Below are positions 31,063-41,404 of a stretch of 64,000 bases of DNA, one piece after another. A program made the translations under genes and the position numbers. The notes beneath the pieces were generated by a model. It was not told the origin of the DNA. It was given only the letters and a program-made list of their open reading frames with translations, and made no database searches. The number at the start of each line of letters is the position of its first letter. The first letter of the stretch is position 1. Source of the stretch: Doryteuthis pealeii. Lineage: Eukaryota; Mollusca; Cephalopoda; Myopsida; Loliginidae. The stretch spans positions 19,636,907-19,700,906 of the forward strand of contig CM042145.1 of NCBI GenBank assembly GCA_023376005.1. Reading direction: 5' to 3'.

Positions 31063-31075
<13 letters not shown>
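30536..31075 (+). repeat. Repeat G copy with intact-looking hammerhead
   Basis: 30540-30600 (GTAGCTTACCGGTGGGTACG, GGAAGCGCACAGTATCCAAC) resembles 24970-25020. 30600-30925 is AT-rich filler without features. 30970-31060 has an AATCGAAAACTCGATT hairpin, AATTCAACGGATGTAACC, the ribozyme-like motif, then a TA microsatellite. Confidence 0.55.
31010..31050 (+). ncRNA. Hammerhead ribozyme-like motif 4 (best formed)
   Basis: Stem I GTAACC (31010-31015) with GGTTAC (31045-31050), six Watson-Crick pairs. CTGACGA is at 31016-31022. Stem II is ATC/GAT with an AGAA loop. GAAA is at 31033-31036. Stem III is ACT/AGT with a two-base loop, and predicted cleavage follows GUA at 31042-31044. All core positions fit CUGANGA...GAAA...NUH. 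Short stems II and III resemble the minimal type I hammerheads of Penelope-like elements and retrozymes, which are thought to work as dimers. Confidence 0.7.
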
Positions 31076-31079
<4 letters not shown>

Positions 31080-31097
<18 letters not shown>

Positions 31098-31540
31098 TCA
31101 TAGTAATTAATGATTACTTTTACTGCAAATAGGAAAGCTGTGTTTAAATAGCCAGGTTGTAACACCTTCTAGTGGCAAACCTTGGCAGCAAGGTAAGATA
31201 ACCCTTTTCCTCTCTTGGATCAAGTAACCAATAGGCACCTCAGCTGTGAGTTAGATTGAAAAGGACAGGTTTTGCTTTTCACAGTCAACTTCCGGTTGTT
31301 TGTTAACTGACAATTTTTTTAGACACTTTATTTTAGTTATTTCATGTTGTTGTTGTTACTTCAGTAGGAATTTTTTTTTATAAAACTATAAACAAAAGTC
31401 ATGTTTTTTGTTTTTTTTTACTTATTTCATATTGTTGTTAATTCAATCGCAATTTTTTTTAAATTATAAAACTTTAAACGAAAGACAGATTTAACACGGG
31501 AATGGTTAAGATTGAATTAACAACAACAACATGAAATATT
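31080..31540. repeat. Foldback-like fragments in AT-rich sequence
   Basis: 31195-31310 (AAGTAACCAATAGGCACC, GTCAACTTCCGGTTGTTTGT) is a relative of the 22740 repeat. Around 31340-31520 TTTCATGTTGTTGTTGTTAC and AATTAACAACAACAACATGA make an inverted pair. AAATAGCCAGGTTGTAA occurs at both 31147 and 31620. Confidence 0.4.
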
Positions 31541-31572
31541 GAGACTTTAGGCCACCCCGTCGAATTTACTTG
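31541..31572 (+). mobile_element. SINE-A 3' tip
   Basis: GACTTTAGGCCACCCCGTCG then AATTTACTT is the last 30 bases of SINE-A. Confidence 0.7.
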
Positions 31573-31809
31573 CTTACTTTGCTACAAATAGGAAATGTGG
31601 AGACAATATTCAGCTATGTTTAAATAGCCAGGTTGTAATGCCTTCTAGTGGCAAACCCTGGCAGCAAGGTGAGATAAGCCTTTTTCACTCTCAATCCCAT
31701 CCCAACAAGGGAAGACAATCACTACAAATGCAAACAACACGCATAGAGAAGAAACGTCTCAAGATAATAAAGACCCAACAAGAACAGAGATGAAAGATGA
31801 AAAGACCCA

Positions 31810-31905
31810 AGATAGGACCCATGAACAGGTACTACCACTCCGGGTCAGAGTGAACCTGGGAGTAATGGTGATGAAGGGGTACTCCACATCCAGATAGAAA
31901 AATAA
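31810..31905 (-). mobile_element. SINE-C fragment
   Basis: GGACCCATGAACAGGTACTA, CCACTCCGGGTCAGAGTGAA and GGTGATGAAGGGGTACTCCA read as reverse SINE-C. Confidence 0.65.
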
Positions 31906-31909
31906 GATG

Positions 31910-32200
31910 ACAAGCTCAGAAAAAGATATTTATGTTATAAAGTACAAAAGATGTGGTCACTGTTCTTTCATATGTCCAGAGTATAATGCAAATGGCTGAC
32001 TTCTCCCTGTATACAGTATATAGTGTATCTGGCCAAGGGCAGATCACCCTGTTCAGCCTAGAGATAGGGGCAGATCACTCTATTCTATTTATACATACAT
32101 CTATTTAAAGGTTTATATAACACAAATCTGAAGGACTGTGCAACAATTGATCTTAGTTTCTTCTTATTCATTTGAAAAATCAGGTAAATTGTATTAGGAG
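31910..32200. other. Nothing recognised
   Basis: Mixed-composition DNA with AAGGGCAGATCACCCTG and a looser second GGGGCAGATCACTCT; no frame and no family match. Confidence 0.4.
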
Positions 32201-32202
32201 AA

Positions 32203-32411
32203 TATAATAATGAAATTTATTGTGTACAGTGCTCAGGTGCACCACAACTCATCAAAGTCTCATGTCAAGTACACAGAATAATGTAGTGTCAGGAACATGA
32301 ACAGTTTACAGCATGTATGTGTGTGCATATGTATGTGGAGAGTGGCATCAGGTATAGTGTCGGCGAACTACAGGAAGCATGGAGGCTTTGAAAGATTCAG
32401 TGCTTCGAGAA
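32203..32411 (-). pseudogene. 3' end of a CR1/L2-like LINE
   Basis: The minus strand encodes SRSTESFKASMLPVVRRHYT then stop (32350-32348), the same ending as 42612-42728. The 3' UTR ends in CTGAGCACTGTACACAATAA and a short ATT-type tail. 5' truncated. Confidence 0.75.
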
Positions 32412-32484
32412 ACATTCTATGATTTAAAATAGAAGAAATGTAGTTGTTCATTTTTCATCCGAGAATCATAAAAGTAAGATAGGA

Positions 32485-32740
32485 TGGTTAAATCGAACTT
32501 AACGGACCTAAATTCCACCATCGTATGTCACCCTGCCGAAAGAAAAAAAAATACCAAAAATCAGGGAATTAACCAAATTTAATGAAATTTTCAGTGTTGA
32601 TATATTAATGAATAAAAGATATATTGTATCAGTTATTTTATTTAAAAACTTAAAAAATATTTCAGGTCAGTTAACTTTGAATCACGTATGTTTACACCTC
32701 AAAGATATGTGGTTCAAAGTTATATATGAGAAGATATGAT
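32485..32740. mobile_element. Foldback element FB-2, partial copy
   Basis: GTTAAATCGAACTTAACGGA, CACCATCGTATGTCACCCTG, CAGGTCAGTTAACTTTGAAT: left arm and centre as at 45498; right arm truncated. Confidence 0.75.
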
Positions 32741-32944
32741 TATTAATTTCATCTCAAAGAATTCTTAAGAAACAATTACACAATGTAAATGGGATTATAC
32801 AATGAGCATAATTCCTGATTAAAAAGAATTTGGTTTTAAAAAAATTTGATCAAAAACAATTTAGTTAAAAAATCAATTTTTGATTAAAGAGAAAATTTAG
32901 TTTAGTTTTTTTTTTTAAATGTTACACATGAAGTCAAACATAAT

Positions 32945-33145
32945 TTATCAAACTGCCCTGTCAGCTGGGGTGTTATAATGCACCGACTCCACCTCTGCAG
33001 AGGGGTAAGACTCCTTCAAATGGGGCCACCTGTTGGCCATGGGTGGCGACCTGTGATGCTTAAGGATGGAGTCTTGGTGGATAAGCAGTCCATGACCTGC
33101 AACACTCCACTTAGACCCTTATTTAGGCTAGACGGGCGGTCGGAG
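32945..33145 (+). other. Unassigned block next to SINE-C
   Basis: CAGCTGGGGTGTTATAATGC through AGGCTAGACGGGCGGTCGGA. A 78-codon frame exists but is not protein-like. It may be an upstream part of a larger SINE-C-containing element. Confidence 0.3.
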
Positions 33146-33149
33146 AGGG

Positions 33150-33905
33150 CCCCTGCGATCAATTGGCTGGTCATGTCATTGCCCCAACCCTATTGCCTTT
33201 ATGGCAACCCTTAACCCCTTTTTATCATATGGTTGCTAGAAGGCGGTGGCTGAGGGTCTACATGTCCTGGGAATGACGTTAAACTCTATCTGATGGTAAG
33301 GTTCCAGTTTTGGAGGTTTGGGGAATGTGGAGCACCCATTCATCACCATTGTTCTCAGGTCCACTCTGACTCGGAGTGGTGGTACCTGTTAGGGTCCTAT
33401 CTATGGGTTAAATAGAAAAACATGAGTTAAAAAAAAAAAAATGAGTGCCCATGAAGAATGAATAAAACAAAAATGGGTAATCTGAACAATAGCTACATAA
33501 ATGAGAGTAACCTCCCCTTGTTTATTTCACTTTGAGGAAGACATGTTTTGGTTGGCCATTTTCATTTCACTGTAAATTTACACTGAAAATACGAATTTGT
33601 TTGAATCAATACAACTGCATGTTTTAACACGACAATATCATAAAATGTGTTCTTAATTGTGCTTGCGCATTATTTGAAATGAACTTAATTGTCATTAAGA
33701 ACACATTTTATGATATTTTTGTGTTAAAACATGCAGTTGTATTGATTACTGTGAAATGAAAATGGCCGACCAAAACACATGGCTTCCTCAAAGTGAAATA
33801 AACAAGGGAGGTTACTCTCATTTATGTAGCAAATGTTCAGATTACCCAAAAACGTCTTCGACATAAAATGACCCAATGAATTGACATGGCGTAAAACCCA
33901 AACAA
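33150..33905 (+). mobile_element. SINE-C, split by a foldback element
   Basis: CCCCAACCCTATTGCCTTTA, GAAGGCGGTGGCTGAGGGTC, GACGTTAAACTCTATCTGAT and GGAGTGGTGGTACCTGTTAG form the body. The tail AAAAACGTCTTCGACATAAA then ATGACCCAATG resumes after the insert at 33849. The order agrees with uninterrupted copies at 49560 and 57420. Confidence 0.75.
33477..33848. mobile_element. Foldback element FB-1, copy 2
   Basis: GGGTAATCTGAACAATAGCT at the left and AATGTTCAGATTACCC at the right, with the same interior as 12440-12838. One arm lacks about 25 bases. Inserted in the SINE-C tail. Confidence 0.8.
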
Positions 33906-34335
33906 GCAGCGACCAACATCCTTTCTTAAACAGACGCATCAATATCATTATGGATTGCTGTTACCATGGAAACCTGATGCATCCATAGGTCATCTAGTAT
34001 TGACTGGTTTCTGTTTGGTTACTTATTTTTGTGACTGTAAATTATTTATTAAGAAAAGTTACTTGAAGCTATAATTGTTTACTAAGTATTATCGTTAGTT
34101 ACTGGAAAGCATATATTGGGGAGTGGGGGGTGTAGTGTCTAAAATGTTGGACATTGACATTGTGGGAAAAATCTATGAACCTGCTCATCTCTCCAGCTAT
34201 GGGTCAAATAGTACCACTACTGTTCTTCTACAAGGATGGCTTTGGCATTAAATAACCCACAAAAGTGGATATGCCAATAAAACAACCATATAACTGTGAA
34301 CAAACAATTATTATCAAATAGAAATAAAAAATATC
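33906..34335. other. Mostly unassigned, with a SINE-B-like piece at 34115-34215
   Basis: GGGTGTAGTGTCTAAAATGT and CTCCAGCTATGGGTCAAATA recall SINE-B. GGCATTAAATAACCCACAAA at 34237 is like the shared LINE/SINE-C tail. Confidence 0.4.
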
Positions 34336-34339
34336 ATAT

Positions 34340-34545
34340 TTCTCGGAATTTTTTAGATGAGGCTTAATAATTAGTATTATTTGGATTATTCGGACTATTG
34401 TCCTCATTTTCATTGTTATCTGTACAATGTTTTGGCCGATGTGCCCTCCGACCTTCTTCAGGTATTTCTTGTCAGACTCAGGAACCTTCTTGTCATAATC
34501 GGGAGCCATCACGGAACTTTGAACCTAACCCTTGAATATAACACC
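34340..34545 (-). mobile_element. SINE-D tail
   Basis: Plus text: GGACTATTGTCCTCATTTTC, TGTTTTGGCCGATGTGCCCT, TTCTTCAGGTATTTCTTGTC, then GGGAGCCATCACGGAAC. The minus-strand core reads CTGAAGAAGG...GGCC-AAAA with the G of GAAA lost. Confidence 0.75.
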
Positions 34546-34654
34546 CAATATGAGTCTAGTAAAAATCATACATAAATGAATAGGTAGATATTCTAGGTAA
34601 AACAAGGCATTAGGTTTATAAGTTCCAAAAATCACACTGGATTTTCCAATTGGA

Positions 34655-35010
34655 CACACAGCCTAGTGGATAAAGGAGTTAGGTTAAGACAATTCTAAGT
34701 GACAGCTATCTCTAGACTGCAGGTTCAATCCTGGTCAGGGGCAGCAGTAACAGAATAATAATTAACACAGCTTAACACCTGTACTCCAGCTATGGTTAGC
34801 GGAATGAGAACGGATAGACCCGTGGACTGAATAAAGGGTTGGGTTCAAAGTTTTGTGATGGCTCCAGATTATGACAAGATGGTTCCTGAGTTTGAAAGAA
34901 GGTTCCCAAGTCCGACAAGAAATACCTGAAGAAGGCCAGAGTGCACATTGGCCAAAACGTTGTACAGATAACAATGGAGATGAGGACAATAGTCCGAACA
35001 ATACTAAAAA
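34655..35010 (+). mobile_element. SINE-D, near full length
   Basis: Head CACAGCCTAGTGGATAAAGG and CTGCAGGTTCAATCCTGGTC (B-box-like), body GGTTAGCGGAATGAGAAC and AATAAAGGGTTGGGTTCAAA, tail ACCTGAAGAAGGCCAGAGTG then GGCCAAAACGTTGTACAG. The GAAA position reads AAAA here. This is the most complete copy. Confidence 0.85.
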
Positions 35011-35117
35011 ATATCAATCAACTACTTTATTTATTTAACCCATAACAGTATGTTTTTTGCTATTCTGCTGGCCATCAGTGTTGATACAGTTTCTGAAGAA
35101 TTTCAGATTGTGTTGAT

Positions 35118-35300
35118 AGAGCTTCAATTCAATCTCAAGCCTCTCCCTTCAGCTATGGGTAAATAATAGTTCAAACTGGGCTTTTAACCTTGGTTAGGCA
35201 ACCTGACTAAAAGGAAAACTCTAAATTCAAACTTGTTAAACTCTGCTTAAGAAATTGACCAAGTGGCACATCCTACTCCTGCAGAGGGGCAGGGGGTTAA
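35118..35300 (+). mobile_element. SINE-B 3' half
   Basis: CTCCCTTCAGCTATGGGTAA, CCTTGGTTAGGCAACCTGAC, CTTAAGAAATTGACCAAGTG and CTCCTGCAGAGGGGCAGG. Confidence 0.75.
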
Positions 35301-35301
35301 A

Positions 35302-35524
35302 TGGATCATATTACCTTTAGGCACCCTTTTTGATCTCAATTAAGAAAGGACATATTTTTCATTTACACCGTCAATATCCAGTTGTTTATTCGGGGTTAGT
35401 TTTATAATTAAAAAAAAAATCTAAAAATTGTCTGTTAAAACAACTGGATATTGACGGTGTAAATGAAAAACATGTCCTTTCTTAATCGAGATCAAAAAGG
35501 GGTTCCTAAAGGTCATATGGTCCA
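35302..35524. mobile_element. Foldback element FB-3
   Basis: TGGATCATATTACCTTTAGG ... ATCAATTAAGAAAGGACAT-type left arm pairs with the right arm ATGTCCTTTCTTAATCGAGA ... CCTAAAGGTCATATGGTCCA. Inner arms CCGTCAATATCCAGTTGTTT and AACAACTGGATATTGACGG also pair. GTTAAA flanks it on both sides, a possible duplication containing TTAA. Inserted in a SINE-B tail. Confidence 0.8.
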
Positions 35525-35644
35525 GTTAAATATATATATAATTACTATTTAATAGTTGTCTCTCCTTAAAAAGTAATTTGATGGGTATGAATACAAATCA
35601 AGGGGCAATCTAGAAAATATCTTATCCCCCAAATTTTGATTATA

Positions 35645-36215
35645 TCTCTATTAATAATGGAGATTTGCTGTCTATCTGTCTGTAACCAAAACTATGTCAC
35701 TGCTTACATCACAAAACCCAATTCCACCATACTCTCACCCTTTTTTCTGTAACAAGAAGTTAACTAAAAAGTTTACAAATAGATAAATTTTACACAAAAT
35801 CGTAGGTATTTATGTGTAAAATATTCAAAATGATTATTTAATTAAGGATTAATAGATGCATGCAATATTTTATTTGAAAGGAACAGAACTAAGTTTCTAT
35901 TTCAAATTGTTTTATTTTTTTGAATCATTATAACATAGAATAAATGCACTAAAAATTTGAGCATGCAAAATTAGACGGTCCTCATTGTTTTTTAAAACAA
36001 GTTTTAATAAATAAATGCCCGGCATTATATATTTAAATTTATCAGAATTAGGTTTCCATTTCAAATTGTTTTATTTTTTATAGTCCTTTAATAAATTTGA
36101 TAATTTTGCTTATGATACAAACCATCTGACATTGAATTTTTAACTCCCACCTCCTCAGGAAATATCTTTCAAAAATCAATTTTTACACCTCCCGGAGGGT
36201 GTTTATTTTTGCTAG
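35645..36215 (+). mobile_element. Helitron-like element, most complete of its family
   Basis: 5' TCTCTATTAATAATGGAGAT with the shared GTCTGTCTGTAACCAAAACT. 3' end ACACCTCCCGGAGGGTGT hairpin (36185-36202), T-rich spacer, CTAG (36212-36215), then T. About 570 bases without a helicase frame. Serves as the reference for copies at 771, 4704 (-) and 29455 (-). Confidence 0.75.
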
Positions 36216-36219
36216 TTGT

Positions 36220-36425
36220 GCTAATAATTATTTTGTTACAATGTGCCTTTATCTTGTGATGTAAAATTATTCTATTGTTAAAACATTGGGTGCTCATTGT
36301 TGTAAGGTTGTAAGGCTGCTGATTTTCCAAGCCATTAACAGTAAGCTCAACTACAACCAGTAAAAAAGAGTAAAACTGGATCTATATTTGATCCTTCGGG
36401 TTAAAAAAAAAACAAATCGGGTATT
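36220..36425. other. Unassigned, weakly SINE-F-like
   Basis: GGTGCTCATTGTTGTAAGGT and AACAGTAAGCTCAACTACAA recall SINE-F only faintly. No gene. Confidence 0.3.
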
Positions 36426-36942
36426 ATCGCATAAATGAGTCCTAACCTCTTGCGGTAAAAAAACGCTAAGAAATTCGACCTGCGCTACTATTGAACCCCC
36501 TAGCTGTTTGAAGGTGTTTTTCCCGAAAAGTTAATGTGAGATGAAAGCGATATTTTAATTGTTTTGAATTAAAATAAAATGAAAATATTGAAAAAAAAAG
36601 AAAGATATTTTAAAGGGGAGGGGTTACATTTACTTGTCGATAAAAAAACCTGGGTGGTGGCTTACTTTTAACGCTTTCAAACCACTAAAAAAGTTGTTTG
36701 TCGATAAAAATGCCTTCAAACCGGTAAAAAAATATTTTAAAGAAGATGGGGGGCAAATATTTACATTTACTTGTTGAGAAGACTGGGGGGGGGGTAGTAA
36801 AATATCGCTTTCATATCGCATTAACTTTTTGTGAAGAACGCCTCCAAACAGCTAGGGAGTTCAATAATAGCATGGGTTGGATTTTGAGCAGACACCACTT
36901 AGCGTTTTTTTAGGGCAGGAGGCCATGATGCATTTATGCGAT
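36426..36942. mobile_element. Foldback element FB-4, copy 1
   Basis: ATCGCATAAATG (36426) and CATTTATGCGAT (ending 36942) are terminal inverted repeats. Inner arms GAACCCCCTAGCTGTTTGAA and CAAACAGCTAGGGAGTTCAA pair. AAAGCGATATTTTA and TAAAATATCGCTTTCATA also pair. Related to 46799-47127. Confidence 0.75.
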
Positions 36943-36944
36943 AT

Positions 36945-37390
36945 GCACCAAAAAAAAAAAAAAAATCAAATATTTACTTTTAAAATGCATAAATCTTACC
37001 ATCCACGTCTTGACAAATTGACTATTACAAGTTTTTTTTCAATCCTAAAAATCACAATATTTTTCATTGAGACTGAAGTGTCGTATTTAACTTTTCATGA
37101 TGGTTACGGTTTGCTTTTTATAACATTTTCAAAGGGAAGCAACTCTATTTAACCAACTTTTTCACAAACGATTATATCAACGTTTGTGATATTCTGCTTG
37201 GCTGTTTCTCTAATTGAGTTTTGTATAGAATCACGAAGTCTTATTAAAAAAAAAAAAAAAATTTTACTTGTTTTAGAGATTATTTGCTGAATCCTACCAA
37301 CAATTGTGGATACATTTAATTGACTAGCACAATTATAAAAATAACCTCACTCATCAAGACAATCTCATTAAAGGCACTCAAATATAAATA
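36945..37390. other. AT-rich, nothing recognised
   Basis: A 91-codon frame ends at about 37152 but has a lysine- and poly-A-derived composition. No known repeat. Confidence 0.4.
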
Positions 37391-37394
37391 TATA

Positions 37395-37920
37395 TTAGAA
37401 TAAGTGTTTAATTGGAGTCGTACCAATTTTTGTGAATTACCTTTAAATTGTATGGCTAAACAAATCGAGAAAAATCAAATGTTACATTTTTTTCATCAGC
37501 AGAGCTATAGATCGGAAGACCGCCCTGTGGTGATTTGAAATCGGACTGCCAAGCTGACAATTTTCTTAGATTTTATGATTTGTTTAGAGTAGGTTAACAT
37601 TCCTCCCTTTTATTACACGACGATGTGGTAAGTTGTAAACAAGTTTGTTTAGAACGATAATTTTGGAGAATTGTTAATGGAGTCTACCTAATTGAAAATT
37701 AATTAATTAATGAATTATACCTATTAAATGTATGGCATTGTCAATCTGAAATCAAAATCTATACTGATGAGGCCTAATAGGCCGAAATGTACATACAGAG
37801 ATTGATTTTTCTCGATTTGTTTAGCCATAATAGGTATCCCGCCTAATTCATTATTAATTAATTAATTTTCAAAATTAGGTACGACTCCAATTAAACACTT
37901 ATTCTCCAAAAAATTATCGG
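37395..37920 (+). repeat. Inverted-repeat element with hammerhead-like motif
   Basis: AAGTGTTTAATTGGAGTCGT (left, about 37402) pairs with ACGACTCCAATTAAACACTT (right, about 37883-37902). A second inner pair is ATGGCTAAACAAATCGAGAA (about 37451) with TTCTCGATTTGTTTAGCCAT (about 37809). The hammerhead core lies just inside the right inner arm. A third pair, GTTTGTTTAGAACGATAATT and its reverse near 37905-37945, extends past the outer arm. Confidence 0.65.
37756..37803 (+). ncRNA. Hammerhead ribozyme-like motif 5
   Basis: CTGATGA (37764-37770), stem II GGCC/GGCC with loop TAATA, GAAA (37784-37787), stem III ATGT/ACAT with no loop, then A37795 as the cleavage base. Stem I outer part AATCT (37756-37760) pairs with AGATT (37799-37803), but the pair next to the core is C-A and 1.3 is G-A. 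Stem II is canonical; stem I is decayed. Confidence 0.6.
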
Positions 37921-37924
37921 CAAA

Positions 37925-38450
37925 AAGCCATTCTAAACAAACCTTGTTTATAAATATATATATTTTTGATAGACCAATTTTCAATGGTCCCACTGTTAGA
38001 ACTACAGTCAACAAGATGTATTGGATCAGCCCTTTCACCTTTCTATATTGTGAAGTTAATATTGTTGTGAAAATCTTTTACAGCTTTCTAGAGAGAATGT
38101 GCGTGTGAGTGTGTGTGTGTGTGTGTGTATATAAATATAAATATATTTTTTTTTTGGATGACAATATATGCTCAATCCACCCCTAGTGAATTGAGCTCTT
38201 TGGAGAGGATTCCACTAACGGCCACCGATTTATGCTTAAATGTAAGGCTCTCCTGTTATGGATGGAGCTCTCTATGTATTACATGTATAAACTAGAATAC
38301 CTCACAAACTAAAACACCCTTCTCATCATGCCCCACAGAACAGCATATATAGGGATACTCACTGCATGTGTACAACTTGGTCTGATGATTGCATATGCAA
38401 GAAACTGTTCAGTCAATAGGGTTTAGTAACTATGTCCACACTATCCTAAC
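37925..38450. other. Unassigned with a GT/TA microsatellite
   Basis: (GT)n at 38107-38128 followed by AT-rich DNA. No protein-like frame. Confidence 0.4.
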
Positions 38451-38455
38451 TTATA

Positions 38456-39591
38456 CTGGGCCTTTCGGATAAATTTGACATACGTATATTTGGTTATTTT
38501 TCTCCATAGGTTGGGAGGTATTAACGCACACTATGCAGCTTGGACCCTTCTTCATTCATATATGTGATGACAGATAGAATGGATGACTGAAACCCACCTG
38601 AATCATGGAAGAGAATAACTTGTATCCCGCTGATCTGCGCCGGCCATCAAAATAAGGAGATTAAAGTTGCTGCCTTATGCTCCCTGAACACTGTAAAAAC
38701 AATCAGGCATGAATTGGAGAATTGCAATGGAGACTACGGGGATGTGGCTAGAAGAAAGCAACATAACAGATGATCTGATTGTGTTCGTACAGCAGAATTC
38801 CTTGAAAATCTGCACAAAAAAGTGTTGAAGGACCCTGGCATTGGAATTCGGGCTTTGTCATGTGAATTGAATGTTTCAGCCTCTATCATGAAGCTTGCAC
38901 TCAATGAAGACCTTCGTTACTACTCATACAAGCCCCACAGAGGTCAACTGCTGCCAGAAAAGGCCCGTGAAAATCGTCTGACAAAGCAAAGAAACTTCTG
39001 AGCAAAGTGAAACATCCTGCTGAACCACAAACAATCTGGTTCTTTTCCGATGAGAAAAACTTTTGCCAAGATCAAAAGCACAACACACAGAATAACAGAT
39101 GGCTTGCATACAGTCCAAAGGACACTCCTCGTGTCATGCAGACTAAATTTCCCCAAACTGTGATGGTTTTTGGATATGTGTCCTCTGAGGGTGATGTGAT
39201 GCCTCCGCATTTTTTCAGAGAGGTATCAGGTTGAATCCAGATGCCTACATGGAGTTGCTAAACACTGTAGTCAAGCCCTGGATAACAAGGGTAGCCAATG
39301 GTAGGCCATATATATGGCAGCAGGATTTGGCCCTCTGCTACACCTCTGGGAAAAGTAAAAAATGGTTGTCAGTAAATTTTTACGACTATACCAGTCCCAA
39401 TGTTTGGCCAATGAACTCCCCAGATTTTAACCCCATGGATTTTATGCATGTGACGCTGTTGAGAAAGACACAAATTGCCATGATAGTTACTATAAAATCC
39501 CAGTTAATCGACAGAATTAAGGTAGTTTTTGAGACCCTTCCCAGGGAAACTTTTTCCTTATGAAACTGTCAAATTTATCCCAGACACCCTC
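38456..39591 (+). mobile_element. Mariner-family DNA transposon, decayed, both ends present
   Basis: The left inverted repeat (38456-38480, ending GGATAAATTTGACA) matches the reverse of the right one (39567-39591, starting TGTCAAATTTATCC), with TA at each border. The transposase runs from about 38605 to 39562. An N-terminal HTH part includes IRALSCELNVS. The catalytic region has IWFFSDEKNF (first Asp), WQQDLALCYTS (second Asp) and WPMNSPDFNPMDF (third Asp), the DD34D pattern. At least two stops (TGA near 38777 and 39232) and frameshifts (near 38993 and others) inactivate it. The usual GAPCH motif after the second Asp is also lost. Confidence 0.85.
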
Positions 39592-39614
39592 TATATATTC
39601 TCTATCACTGTTAA

Positions 39615-39654
<40 letters not shown>

Positions 39655-39657
<3 letters not shown>

Positions 39658-39904
39658 TACAAGGTGTGTCAAAAAGTATTGAGATTTTTTGTACTTTTTG
39701 ACACAACTTGTATTCTGAAAAAAAAAAAATATACATTCCATTCATTCTTCATTTCTATCTTGGTAAATACAGTTTTAAACTTGGTACTTTTTGACACACC
39801 TTGTATTCTGAAAAAAAAAAAAATGAATGAATGGAACGTTTTTTTTTTTCAGAATACAAGGTGTGTCAAAAAGTACAAAAAGTTTTGATACTTTTTGACA
39901 CACC

Positions 39905-39912
<8 letters not shown>
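39655..39912. repeat. Mariner-like terminal-repeat array
   Basis: ACAAGGTGTGTCAAAAAGTA opens it, TTTTTGACACACCTTGTATT recurs, and the last unit ends in TTTTTGACACACCTTGTGTG, merging into a GT microsatellite (to about 39938). It lies about 60 bases beyond the mariner end but has different terminal sequences, so it belongs to another family. Confidence 0.75.
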
Positions 39913-39944
<32 letters not shown>

Positions 39945-39948
<4 letters not shown>

Positions 39949-40150
39949 GAGAAAAGTGTATGCATAGAAAGAGTGCTCAATGCTATAATAGCAGAGCATG
40001 TATAAAACCTCAATTTATAAAATTATGGATACTATACTTCCAATTCTGAAGTTTCGTGCCTCAAACGGAAGAATATACATAATCTATATATACAATTTAT
40101 TTTCAATCATTAAGTTGAACCCGTTCTGCTCAAAGGATAGCAAATAAACC
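39945..40150 (+). repeat. Possible repeat G relative
   Basis: AGAGTGCTCAATGCTATAAT and AGCAGAGCATG resemble AAAGTGCTCAATACAAAGTA and GTAGAGC at 25040. No hammerhead core seen. Confidence 0.3.
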
Positions 40151-41400
40151 AAAAAAGCTTCAACAACGTGGAGTGGAGGAAAAAATTATTTAACAAAAAT
40201 AGATTGTTTTTGAATGAGTTAATCCAACTTGTTTGCCATTTTTTTTTTAGAAGCAGATCGACACATTTTAACTTTTATACAGTTTATTGTAAATAAAAGG
40301 CAATAAGATTAAATCTTGCCTTACAGCAAATGAAGTTAAGTTGTTAGGGCGTTTCCCTCATCCTTTTTTCTTTTTTTTCTTGATCCTTCCAAACTAGCAG
40401 GAAATTAAAAAGAAAAATTGGTAAAATATTTTTCACAATTAGAAACTTTTACTTTTATTGTCTTTATCTTTTAATGTCACAGAATTTTAAATGTCTACAC
40501 AAACTTTTTATGCATTTCCTCAAGGTAGTTTCTCATATCATTTATCTTGCACACAAAATATCCGCAAATAGTTCAGATTAGTAAAGACTAGTTTAATGAT
40601 GACTGCTCCAAATAAATAAATAAATAAATAAATAAAATAAAATAAATCTCTAGTTGGGAAAAGTATTAGAGTTTAAGGCAAAATTACACTACATAAATAT
40701 CTTTGGAAACTTGGTATTATTATCCTCTCAGTTTTTCGGGAGTGGAGGGTAGAAATATTTAAAAAATTCGCTGAAATCGCTAATACTACTAAAAAGGTTC
40801 AAGGGAGGTAACTGTGTTTGTTCTAATCGTTTCTATTAGCGTTTGAAATGCATTTGCAATTAAGATGGAAAAAGCTGACTCAAGGAATAATTTCATTTAA
40901 GGTCAAATGTAATGTTATATATAAGTACCCTATTTCATCAGACATAAATTTATTTTGGCACTTTTGCCAGTCTGATTTTTAAAAAGGTTTAAGATTTCAT
41001 ATCGATTTTTTTTCCCATCTCAGTGAGACTGAAAAATCAAAATAAATTTATACCTGAGGAAATAAGGTACTCATATATTCATTTATTTATAATACTCCGT
41101 GTATGTAAAAATATATCTATGTTATAACAGAAATAAATATCTCTCTTGATTCACAAATTTTACTAACTCAATACACCCACTCACCACAAAAAAATTTGCT
41201 ACCATATGCTTGCTTGTGATATTTCATCTATATGCACGTTTGAGTTTTCAATTCTAGTTGAGTTTTATGTGTGTGTGTATTATATAAGAGGAATGAACAT
41301 TTAATAGTCCACATATGACTAGGTCAAATTTATTTGCAAATTGTTCAGCAGTGGGAATAAATGTCAGTTTTGTTTGTTTCCACAAATAGAATATATGAAT
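40150..41400. other. AT-rich region with one small foldback
   Basis: 40925-41075 has ACCCTATTTCATCAGACATA then AATTTATTTT pairing with AAAATAAATTTATACCTGAG then GAAATAAGGT. An AAAT microsatellite lies at 40611-40640. No gene. Confidence 0.5.
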
Positions 41401-41404
41401 AAAA

